From: Chitinophagales bacterium
GTDB lineage: Bacteria > Bacteroidota > Bacteroidia > Chitinophagales > Saprospiraceae
DNA length: 57,249 bases
Assembly: GCA_013298845.1 (NCBI GenBank)
Contig: JAAFJN010000032.1
Span: forward strand, 1-57,249
Direction of reading: 5' to 3'
Shown: positions 8,100 through 16,700 of the stretch, one piece after another
Numbering within the stretch: the stretch's first letter is position 1
How the letters are laid out: every line of letters starts with the position of its first letter
Made by a program: the position numbers and the translations under genes
The notes under the pieces: model-generated
What the model was told of the DNA's origin: nothing
Seen by the model: the letters and a program-made list of their open reading frames with translations, nothing else
Databases searched by the model: none

Positions 8100-9484
8100 T
8101 TCTTCACGTCCACATTCACCTTCCCTTTTGAATAAATATCCACCCGAATCCCGGTGGGGCTGAGGCGCGTATCCAATACTTTTACCTCTTCCAATTGCCC
8201 CGTGAGGATAATTCCCGGCTGCACTTCGTAGCGGTTAAGCGATTCCTGCACCGACTGCTTGAGCAAGGCCAAGTTTTCGTCGAGCGGAAAACTCATGGCA
8301 GCGGCCATTTGTTTTTTAATGGGGCCTTGGAACAACCAACCCGCCGATTTGTACAACATGTTTTTGGTATCCACGTGAAAATCGAGGTCGCCCACTTCCA
8401 CAGCATTTTTGGCGGCGTTGAAGCGGGGTTTGCCCATAAAATAGATTTTTCCCTTAAAAGACCCCGACAATTCGGACAATACAATAATGCGGTCGTTGTT
8501 GCCCCAAATTTTTAAATCCTCAATTTTGACCTTTTTTTTGCCCGATTCAAAGACCTGCCCAACCATCATGCCTTTGGCGAGGCGCTCGGCTTCGGGGAAC
8601 GGCACATCGGTGACAAACTGGAGTTGAAAATCGTCGGTGGTCGTATTTAACAAAGTCAAATTGGGGACTTTGGTATTTTCGCGGAAAAACGGTTTTGCCC
8701 CAAAAGACACGTCGTTGTAGCACTTTAACTCGATGGTGGTTTTAATATTGCGGCTATCGTTGCTCAACGGGGTCATCCCGATGCTGAGCGGCGTGGTTTT
8801 TACCCACATTTTGTAATCATCCGACATCAGAACGGGGTTTTGCACGGCGGTCCAAATATCTTCCACGTAAGGTTTGAGGCTCAGTTGTTGGCTCACCACG
8901 CGATCGAGCGATTCGGTGAGCATTTTTTTGGAGCGGTTAAGGGCCAAATTCGCAATCGTTTCGATGCTGATATTGCCCAGACCCGTTTTGAGAACGGGTT
9001 GTTTGAGCCATTCGTGGTATTCCACGTCGGTTTTGGTGGTAAGGGTCCAATCGGGGTTAATCTGGTACGTGGTTTTAAAACTCAGAGCCAGTTCGCCGTT
9101 GGCTTCGGCTTCGCCCACGAAGAGGCGTTTTTTCATCCAAAGTGAGACCGGAACGCGGTATTTGACGGTATTTCCCGACAAATACATGGTAATATCCTGG
9201 CTTTTCCAGATGTTCAGCATGAGGTCGTCGCGGCCATTATCGTCGTACGAAAAGTCTTCGTAGAGGGCTTTGCTGCTGAGGGCGACGTTGAGGTTGCGCA
9301 CCATATCTTCCAATACAATGCTCACCGGAACGGAAATGGTGGACACCAACGGCGTTTCGGTGGTGGTGTTGTATTGTTCCGCCGGGCGGGGTGCATCGGT
9401 GATTTTGGCCGATTTACAGGAAAACAGTTGAAATAAAGAAAGCATGCCAAGGATGCAAAGGGGAATGAAGATTTTATGGTGCAT
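8096..9484 (-). CDS. DUF4403 family lipoprotein
   Basis: This roughly 462-residue protein matches the layout of DUF4403, a Bacteroidota/Proteobacteria family of two related lipid-binding-like (BPI/TULIP-type) halves. The N-terminus MHHKIFIPLCILG… ends in the lipobox-like LFSC, so it is probably an outer-membrane lipoprotein. Internal marks are ISVPVSIVLEDMVRNLN and the C-terminal GIILTGQLEEVKV. The ATG at 9484 is chosen over the one at 9505 because the promoter box at 9503-9510 would put the transcript start between them. Convergent with the MBL gene: their stop codons share two bases. Confidence 0.8.
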   Translation of the reverse strand: MHHKIFIPLCILGMLSLFQLFSCKSAKITDAPRPAEQYNTTTETPLVSTISVPVSIVLEDMVRNLNVALSSKALYEDFSYDDNGRDDLMLNIWKSQDITMYLSGNTVKYRVPVSLWMKKRLFVGEAEANGELALSFKTTYQINPDWTLTTKTDVEYHEWLKQPVLKTGLGNISIETIANLALNRSKKMLTESLDRVVSQQLSLKPYVEDIWTAVQNPVLMSDDYKMWVKTTPLSIGMTPLSNDSRNIKTTIELKCYNDVSFGAKPFFRENTKVPNLTLLNTTTDDFQLQFVTDVPFPEAERLAKGMMVGQVFESGKKKVKIEDLKIWGNNDRIIVLSELSGSFKGKIYFMGKPRFNAAKNAVEVGDLDFHVDTKNMLYKSAGWLFQGPIKKQMAAAMSFPLDENLALLKQSVQESLNRYEVQPGIILTGQLEEVKVLDTRLSPTGIRVDIYSKGKVNVDVKN

Positions 9485-9502
9485 GATGCTGGATTTTGGG
9501 CG

Positions 9503-9510
9503 CAAAGGTA
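9503..9510 (-). promoter_or_regulatory. Candidate -7 promoter box for the DUF4403 gene
   Basis: The minus strand reads TACCTTTG (TAnnTTTG). Transcription would start near 9497, leaving a leader of about 13 nt before the ATG at 9484. This box decides the start codon of the gene. Confidence 0.5.
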
Positions 9511-9581
9511 ATGATTCTAAAACTTAAAACCATTATAAGCCATTTGGCGTTTAAGATAGCAAATACAATACACCAGTAATT

Positions 9582-10412
9582 ATGCTAAAAAAAATCCTCT
9601 TTTCAACGTTGTTTGCACTGGTTATGCTGCAAGCCAACGCCCAATCTTGTTGTGCCAAACCCACCGATATGGCTGCCTTCGTGGCCGACGTGGATTTTGT
9701 GCGGGCGCACATTGAACCACTCCCCTACACCCACGTAAGTATGGTGGGGGGCGAAATGATCACCTTCTCTACCCCCGACGGCAAAACGGGCAGCGGTTAT
9801 TTGCTAAAATCGGCTAAAAAATCGAAAAAATGGCTGTTTGTTTACCAGGAATGGTGGGGTTTGAACGATCACATCAAAAAACAGGCGGAAACGTTTTACA
9901 ACGACCTCGGTGATGTAAACGTATTGGCTATCGACCTGTACGACGGCAAAGTAGCCTCTACCCGCGAAGATGCCTCTAAGTACATGGGCGAATCCAAAAC
10001 GGAACGCACCGATGCCATTATTCAGGGTGCGGTAAATTACGTGGGCAAAAAAGCCAAAATTGCCAGCGTGGGTTGGTGTTTCGGCGGTGGCCAGTCGCTG
10101 CGTTCGGCCCTCATTGAAGGCAAACGCGCGGTAGGTTGCGTTATGTACTACGGTATGCCCGTGCAGGAAGTGGACAAACTCAAAACCCTACGTTGCGATG
10201 TGTTGGGCATTTTTGCCAGCCGCGAAAAGTGGATTTCGACGGCCGTGGTGAACGAATTTGAAGCCAATATGAAAAAAGCCGGCAAAAAAGTAACCGTTCA
10301 TAATTTTGACGCGGAACACGCTTTTGCGAACCCCAGCAACCCCAATTTTGACAAAAAAGCCTCCGACGAAGCGTACGCGTTGTCTTTGGCTTATTTGAAA
10401 AAAGTGTATTAA
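9582..10412 (+). CDS. Exported dienelactone-hydrolase-family protein
   Basis: This 276-residue alpha/beta hydrolase has a cleavable signal peptide (MLKKILFSTLFALVMLQANAQ). The DLH family signature is clear: VYQEWWGLNDHIKKQAE near residue 90, the nucleophile elbow GWCFGGGQS with cysteine as nucleophile, and the histidine in DAEHAFANPSN near the C-terminus. These proteins hydrolyse lactones or esters in the periplasm; the substrate cannot be told. It is a single gene followed by a strong terminator. Confidence 0.88.
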   Translation: MLKKILFSTLFALVMLQANAQSCCAKPTDMAAFVADVDFVRAHIEPLPYTHVSMVGGEMITFSTPDGKTGSGYLLKSAKKSKKWLFVYQEWWGLNDHIKKQAETFYNDLGDVNVLAIDLYDGKVASTREDASKYMGESKTERTDAIIQGAVNYVGKKAKIASVGWCFGGGQSLRSALIEGKRAVGCVMYYGMPVQEVDKLKTLRCDVLGIFASREKWISTAVVNEFEANMKKAGKKVTVHNFDAEHAFANPSNPNFDKKASDEAYALSLAYLKKVY

Positions 10413-10427
10413 AACAGGGTAAAAAAT

Positions 10428-10470
10428 GGGCTACATGACGCTGATTGGCGTTATGTAGCCCGTTTTTTTT
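10428..10470 (+). terminator. Intrinsic terminator after the dienelactone hydrolase gene
   Basis: The 13-bp arms GGGCTACATGACG (10428-10440) and CGTTATGTAGCCC (10449-10461) pair with one G-T wobble across an 8-nt loop and are followed by eight T residues. Confidence 0.9.
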
Positions 10471-10477
10471 CTCAACT

Positions 10478-10555
10478 CATCACCTCTCTATCACTCTACA
10501 TTTTTCACTCTTCACTCTACACTTTTCACTCTACACTCTACACTTTTCACTTCCT
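10478..10555. repeat. CT-rich degenerate tandem repeat
   Basis: The spacer is built from words such as TCACTCTACACTTTTCAC repeated about four times with small changes. It directly abuts the stop codon of the outer-membrane protein gene. A related run occurs at about 1480-1519, also just beyond the 3' end of a minus-strand gene. On the minus strand it reads GTGAAAAGTGTAGAG-like. Confidence 0.7.
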
Positions 10556-11325
10556 CAAAACAAATACCCCGCACTCACCCCAAGACGCCAGCCTTGACTC
10601 AAATACAGGTTATACCGGCGCTCCTCTATCTGTTGTTCATCCGGTGTCAAATCCAACTTTTCGTTGTACAAAGCCTCTTTGAATCCCTGGGTGAGCGTAA
10701 GCATCAGGCTTAAATCAATGGTAGCCCGGTCAAACGGGATAAACCGCACCCCAAAAGGAAGTCCAACGCCGGGCGTGGCAAATCGGTACGATTTTACCTC
10801 AATTTCATTGGTGGGCAAAGCCGAAATATTTTGCCAGTTCGGCATAAACGTATCCGGTTCCCGATATTCTTCCATCGTACTTTTACCCATGCTGTAAGAA
10901 ACCCGGAGCCCCCAATATGGCCCAATGGGTGCATAAGCCCAACTGCCTCGGCGATTAAAAAAAATACTCGCGTGAAGGGTGGTGTAATTGATCTTGTCTT
11001 TGATGTCAAAATAACGAGTGCCTTGAAACGGATCAGAAACCTCATAGTTGTCAACGTAATCTAGATTTCCCCTTTCAATCCCGAACTGCACACTTTTTCG
11101 GCGCGCAATGGCATAAGTAGCCGAAACCCCAAACTCTTTGAACCAGGTTTCGGTTAAACTATTATTGGTACTCCCCCAGACACTTTCGGAGGTGAGGTTT
11201 AAAAAAGTGCGGTAAGTGGCTTCCACCGTAAGTCGGTGGCCCTGATACCCCGGAATAACTGCTTTTTGGGCCGTAGCGAAGGTGGTAACGCACAACAGTG
11301 CGGCAACCAAACGTATATACTTCAT
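10555..11325 (-). CDS. Probable outer-membrane beta-barrel protein
   Basis: This 256-residue protein has a signal peptide (MKYIRLVAALLCVTTFATAQ) followed by alternating hydrophobic/polar strands such as HRLTVEATYRTFLNL, FGVSATYAIARRKSVQFG and WGLRVSYSMG. It ends in GWRLGVSAGYLF with a terminal phenylalanine, as outer-membrane barrels do. No specific family is recognised. It lies 24 bp downstream of the M48 protease gene and is probably co-transcribed with it. Confidence 0.7.
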   Translation of the reverse strand: MKYIRLVAALLCVTTFATAQKAVIPGYQGHRLTVEATYRTFLNLTSESVWGSTNNSLTETWFKEFGVSATYAIARRKSVQFGIERGNLDYVDNYEVSDPFQGTRYFDIKDKINYTTLHASIFFNRRGSWAYAPIGPYWGLRVSYSMGKSTMEEYREPDTFMPNWQNISALPTNEIEVKSYRFATPGVGLPFGVRFIPFDRATIDLSLMLTLTQGFKEALYNEKLDLTPDEQQIEERRYNLYLSQGWRLGVSAGYLF

Positions 11326-11348
11326 GTTTTTTATTTTTGGATAGTGAA

Positions 11349-13625
11349 TTATTTGGATTTCATCTGAAGGAATGCGTCATAGGTGTGCATATTGAGCAAC
11401 ACTTTACTGTCGCGGTGCGAAAGGCTTTCTAATTTCACCATGTCAAAACCACCCGTTTCGGCATTGTATAAAATATTAAAATACACGCAATCGTAGTCGG
11501 GTTTGGCGTAATAATAAGCGATAATCGGGACGGCCACCGGGCCAAGGCAAACGCTGAAAAGGGGCAACAAACTTTTTTTATTACGAGACGAAACCACCCC
11601 CGTCCAGCAAAAGTATTTGGTACCGTATTTTTGGACAATGGCATCAATTTCGGCCTGCCGGAAACCGGGCGTAATGCTCAGGTTTTCGAAATCTACCTGC
11701 TCCGACATCCATTGATTGAGGAGTGCCATGTCGTTAAATTTGTCGGTATCGCCCGCTTTAAATTTTTCGGGATCGAGCACGGTTAATTTAAGGCCCACTT
11801 TTTTGGCGTTTTCAGCGAGAATATCGTTAAAAGCCGCCTGAGATGCTTCGGATTTAAGGAACTGAACACCCCTGCCAAAACGGTCGTCAATGTTCAGGTA
11901 CACCGGATTAATCACCACAACTTTTTCCACGTTGAGGCGCACCCCTTTTTTCCGGGCGTGGGCCGCCTTGGCGTGTGACTCGTCTCGGCCTTCTTCAGAG
12001 CGGTAATACTCGATGTTTTTTTTGCGTTTTTCGGCCTCTTGCTGGGCATTTTTGACCATTTCCTGAAATTTTTCATCGGCCAAATAAGGTGCCAGCGCGT
12101 AACGCATGGTTCCGGCCACCAATTTGACCTCCTTCACCTTGTTCTCCTTTTTCTTTTCCCGCACCTTTTTGAGTTTATTGCTGGATCCCTTGGGGGCTTC
12201 TTCTTCCTTTTTTTCAACCACCGCAGTATCTACGGCAGAGGGAGGAAGTTGGAGCAATATCTCCAGCGTGGGTTTTTCGGTGGCAAACCCGCTCAAATCG
12301 GTGTAATGGTGGATAAACAGTTCCCGCAATGCGTCTTTCAACATGGCTGCGGTTTCGGTGTCGTTGGGTTTTTGCTGGTAAAGTTTCCAGGCTTCGGTTA
12401 CCACCAACACATTGAGGTCGGCCTCGGTCATTTTTTCCATAAAATGCACCAAGCCCTGCAACTCGCCCTGAATACTGTCAATGGGCGTCAGGTAGGTATT
12501 GTTGTTGTTGCGGTATTTAGAGGAAATATACAGCCCTTTGAGCAATGTTTTGCGCAAAAAATGGCTATTGGGATATTGTTCCAACGATAACCACGCCTCG
12601 TAAATGCCCCGGTAAAATGATTCCTGGTGGAGGCTCAACAGCGGCACTTCGAACCGGGCAATTTGTTGCATGGTGCGAAAACGCGCTTCCGGGAGCAGGA
12701 ATGCTTGCCGTTTACCGGCATCGGTTGGCGTGCCAATTCCTTCCAGCAGGGCCGTCCGGCGTTTGTTGAAATTGGGGTGGGTACTTTCGGCATCATCTTC
12801 GTCTTCGGCCTCCGGTTCAATGGCGCGTACTTCCTTTCGGGTGAGTGCTTCGGGAAAACGCAAATAGTCGTTTTCAAAAAAGGACGGTGAAAACTTGCGT
12901 TCATCAAACGGCAGGTGCCCGTAGGCCAGCACATCAAACGTCCCTTCGAGGGTGGTCAGGTCGTAGCCCGATTTGAGCATTAGTGCCAGGCCTTCTTTGT
13001 CGGCTTCCAATTCGAGTTTGCGCGAATAAGAGTTTTTGAGCAAATTGCGATCCAATTTGGTTTGGTCCAAAATTTGGCTGCGCGAAGCCCCGCGATTGAT
13101 GCGGTCCACCTCCAAAAACATGTCGAGGGTGTGTTTTTTGCGGAAGTGGGTAATTTCGTGGGCCAGCACAAAGGCCAATTGCGCTTCGTTTTCAATTTGC
13201 GAAAGCAAACCCATTGTCACCAAAATGGCCCCCTGCGCCGTTGCAAAAGCATTCACCGACGATGAGCGAATCACGTAAAAACCGAGCCGTTTGCGCAAAT
13301 TAGGATCGCTTTCGAGCAGTTTGTCGGCTACTTCGGATACGTATTGTCCCAACGGGTCATTGTACAATACCGAGCCATTGCGCATAAGATCGTCGAGGAC
13401 GAAATTACTTTCCAAATAGAATCGTTTGGTTTTGCCTTTTTCGCGCCGCGAGGTTTTGTCACTAATTTTTTCTACGTCTTTTTTAAACTTGGCGGAACTG
13501 GCAGTAATGACTTCTTTTGGGAGCAAGCCACTACTTTTAAGAGGCTGATAGTTCTCAAAATCAATCTGTTGTGCATACAGTCCGCTGGTGAGTAGCAAAA
13601 AGCATAAGGTTAGTTGTTTGAACAT
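11349..13625 (-). CDS. Exported M48-family zinc metalloprotease
   Basis: This 758-residue protein has a signal peptide (MFKQLTLCFLLLTSGLYAQQ). The M48 catalytic motif HEITH is at residues 156-160, and the third zinc ligand is likely the glutamate in LELEADKEGLALM near residue 210. The M48 domain covers about residues 70-300. The remainder is a helical region, a strongly charged KK/EE-rich linker (about residues 480-515), and an uncharacterised C-terminal domain with a YGTKYFCW stretch and a hydrophobic patch near residue 700. It is much longer than BepA/LoiP-type proteases (about 250-490 residues). A role in envelope quality control is plausible by family, not shown. Confidence 0.85.
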   Translation of the reverse strand: MFKQLTLCFLLLTSGLYAQQIDFENYQPLKSSGLLPKEVITASSAKFKKDVEKISDKTSRREKGKTKRFYLESNFVLDDLMRNGSVLYNDPLGQYVSEVADKLLESDPNLRKRLGFYVIRSSSVNAFATAQGAILVTMGLLSQIENEAQLAFVLAHEITHFRKKHTLDMFLEVDRINRGASRSQILDQTKLDRNLLKNSYSRKLELEADKEGLALMLKSGYDLTTLEGTFDVLAYGHLPFDERKFSPSFFENDYLRFPEALTRKEVRAIEPEAEDEDDAESTHPNFNKRRTALLEGIGTPTDAGKRQAFLLPEARFRTMQQIARFEVPLLSLHQESFYRGIYEAWLSLEQYPNSHFLRKTLLKGLYISSKYRNNNNTYLTPIDSIQGELQGLVHFMEKMTEADLNVLVVTEAWKLYQQKPNDTETAAMLKDALRELFIHHYTDLSGFATEKPTLEILLQLPPSAVDTAVVEKKEEEAPKGSSNKLKKVREKKKENKVKEVKLVAGTMRYALAPYLADEKFQEMVKNAQQEAEKRKKNIEYYRSEEGRDESHAKAAHARKKGVRLNVEKVVVINPVYLNIDDRFGRGVQFLKSEASQAAFNDILAENAKKVGLKLTVLDPEKFKAGDTDKFNDMALLNQWMSEQVDFENLSITPGFRQAEIDAIVQKYGTKYFCWTGVVSSRNKKSLLPLFSVCLGPVAVPIIAYYYAKPDYDCVYFNILYNAETGGFDMVKLESLSHRDSKVLLNMHTYDAFLQMKSK

Positions 13626-13700
13626 AAATATAAAATTTAGAGATGTTTCCGTATAAACTATTTAATCACTATCAAAAACAATGCCTGCTTTTATAGCACC

Positions 13701-16700
13701 TTAGGCCAAAGCGGCGGGATCTTCTTTGTACACCGAAGCCGCCGGTACCCATTCAGGTGTACGGGCTAACGTATTGATTTCGTTGATTAGTTCCATCACC
13801 AGGCGATTTTCGATGATTTGGTAGGCATTTTGGTCAATGGTTGCCATCTCCAAATCGCGCCGCGCCGAAAAAAACTGTGCGTTAATGGTAGCGATATTTT
13901 CGTTATTTATTTTTAACTCTTCCAAAGCCGCGAATACTTTCCCCATTTGGTTATCGGCAATCAGGTCGCGCACTTCGGTCATTTCTTTTTCAATGTTTTG
14001 AATGCGGAACCACCTTTCGTTTTCCGCCACAATTTCGATGCGCGTTCCGTAGGGTATTCTGCGAACGAGGGTTGCATTTTCGGCAGGGGCACTATGCACG
14101 GGGGCTTCTTCGGCGGTAATGGAACCATACGCCAAAACCGGCAGCAGTGGGGTTTCGGTTTCTGGCGCAGCGGAACCCGTATTTGGGGTATTTGAGTCAT
14201 CCGATGTTGCCGACTCCGGCTTTTTTTCTAACCGTTCAAATACACGCAATATACTTGATCCCAACTTTAAAGTTTGGGGAGCATAATCTGTATTTGTTAT
14301 AATTCCTTGTCGATTTCGCAGTTGTAACCTGTTCCATCTGGCGCACAGCAATATAATTTCTTCGGCAGTTTCTTCATCCAAACCAATAATATTTACATCA
14401 GATAACTCATCAACTAGCATCCTCCATTCACCACTCTCTGCTAATTTTTTAACCTCATCATTTGAAAAACGAACCGTTTTAGGAACTAAAGTAGGTTTAA
14501 CTTGAAATATATCCCATGCCATCGACACAAGAGAAGCGACAATCTTATTCTTTTCAATGTCATTTTTTTCAAAGACCTGCACATGTTTCATCTCTGAATA
14601 TTCTACATGAATAATCCTTTCTTTTAACAAATTCAGGTCTGCATTATACCCTGAGTTTCCATTTGCGGAAGAGTGTTCCATCAAATAACTCAAAGCGTAA
14701 CCTATTTTATCATCTTTTAAAAAATCTATGATGCCCTCCAGAACTTTGTTGTTATCGCTGTCTAAACTAACTTCAGTTGGAAAAAAAGTGGCTTTTCCCT
14801 GTAGCGTATTCACAACGTGTAAAAAATTACGCGCCACGGTATTTGCTATCGTCGTTTTTTCACTCGATGACGCAAGTCCCAAATTAACATCAAACATGCA
14901 CCTCGCCCATCTGGCCGCTGTTACCACCAATAACTCCTCCAATATTGGACTAATTAAGGGATATTCCCATGCACCTGCCAATTCAATACATTTATTTATA
15001 TCGCCCTTTGCCACATAGTCTTTCACATTTTCGACCTCCTCTTTTCCGATACTATTGTCAATGTTTTGATTATAATTGGCGATTTCGCTGATCGTGCTGT
15101 AAATACCTGATACTATTGAATTGAATTCTATTTCTGCCTCCTCCCGCGCTATCATTCCATTGTTTAGATTTTTTTTGACATCTATAAGTCTGGAATTAAG
15201 CAGCATGAACTCCTCTTGGGGCAGCGATGTTTGGTTGGTAAAATCTCGTAAATGTTTAATCGCCTCTGCTATCAGGTTAGATTTCAAAAGTTGCTTTATC
15301 GAATTTAACTCTTGATCATCCGAGGGCTTTTCTGGTTCATCAACAGGAATATCTGCCGTCGGATTTGGTCTATCATTAGCGATTTCTTCCTGCGCCTGCC
15401 GATACACCACCACCGGCACGGTAAAACCCGTTAATTCTTTGTCCAACAACAACGCCTGCGTTCTGCCGGGCGAATAATTGGCAAATACCTGCTCCAATGG
15501 CCCTTGCGACAGGGCACCCAAATCAATGGGTTGATCGGCCAAAAACACCTTAATATAGCCACCTTTTTCGGTAATGCCCTGGTTCAGGGCCGCGTCACTC
15601 ACCGTAAACGCCACCCAGGGCTGAGGGGCATTTTCGGGGGTGTACGACATACTTTGGGTCACAATATTGGACTGTTGCACCACATTTTGGGCCACATCGG
15701 CGGAAACCCGGTACGGCGGAAACACCGTTATACCAAACTCGGTATCCAGCAGCACCACGTGTACATAACGATCTTGCAGCGCTTGTTTTACCTCCACGCG
15801 CAACGCGGGCGCGTGCCATTGCCCGTTGGTATTGCTCCGGTAATGGATTTGCACGGGCAAACCACCCGACCAGGCCACCGGTTCGCCCGAAATGGGCAAC
15901 GAACTGGTATTATTTAATGAAGCAATATCCAAACCTTCGGCCTTTTCCACCGACATTTGCACCCCGGTTTCGTCCATTTTTTTGCCCATTCGGCCAATAA
16001 TTTCCCACCGCGCCAAATGATCCACCTGCGTAATAAACCGCCGTGCATCGTGGTCAAAAATAAAGTTTTCGCTGGTCGAAAACGGATCATCGTCGGGCCG
16101 CACCAAATGATCGCGCAGCAAAAACTGCTCTCCCCGGTTGTAAAAAAAGAACCGCGCCTCCGACGGGTTATCGGTGAGCACCGCGTGCGGCATCCCCACT
16201 TCCTGCAAAACATTGGCCAGTTGGTTCCGTACGCCTTCCCACATGGCGGGGTCAAAGGTGACTTTCACCCGTTCGGGGGCATTTTGGACCAAAGTTACCT
16301 CCAGCGGAACGTTTTTGTTTTTGGCGTTAAAATCGGCCAGTACCAGTTTACCGCCTCGTTCAATGACCCGGCAAGTTTGGGTGGGCCGATTGCGCAACCG
16401 CACCACCGTCGGGTAAAAGGGCAGCGCGGGTTGTAGTACCACACCATTGGGCGCCACCACCACCCATTCTTCGACTTCTTTGTTGTATTGTACCGTAATT
16501 ACGCCCGTGTCGTCTCGTTTGTCGGAGAGTATAAAATAATCACCCGCCGAGGCCGGAAAGGCCTCTAAATACGGGGTTTGGTCCTGGCCTTTGGCCCGTT
16601 TCAGGCTGCGGGCCACCATAGACAACAGTTGTCGCCAGGTAAACGTCGTTGCGCTTTCGGCCCAAATCCGCAATAAAGCGTCGGTAAAATGCCCCGATAC

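Noticed and set aside
10478-10555. CRISPR array
   Set aside because: Units are short, irregular and without unique spacers of constant length, and no cas gene is in the window.
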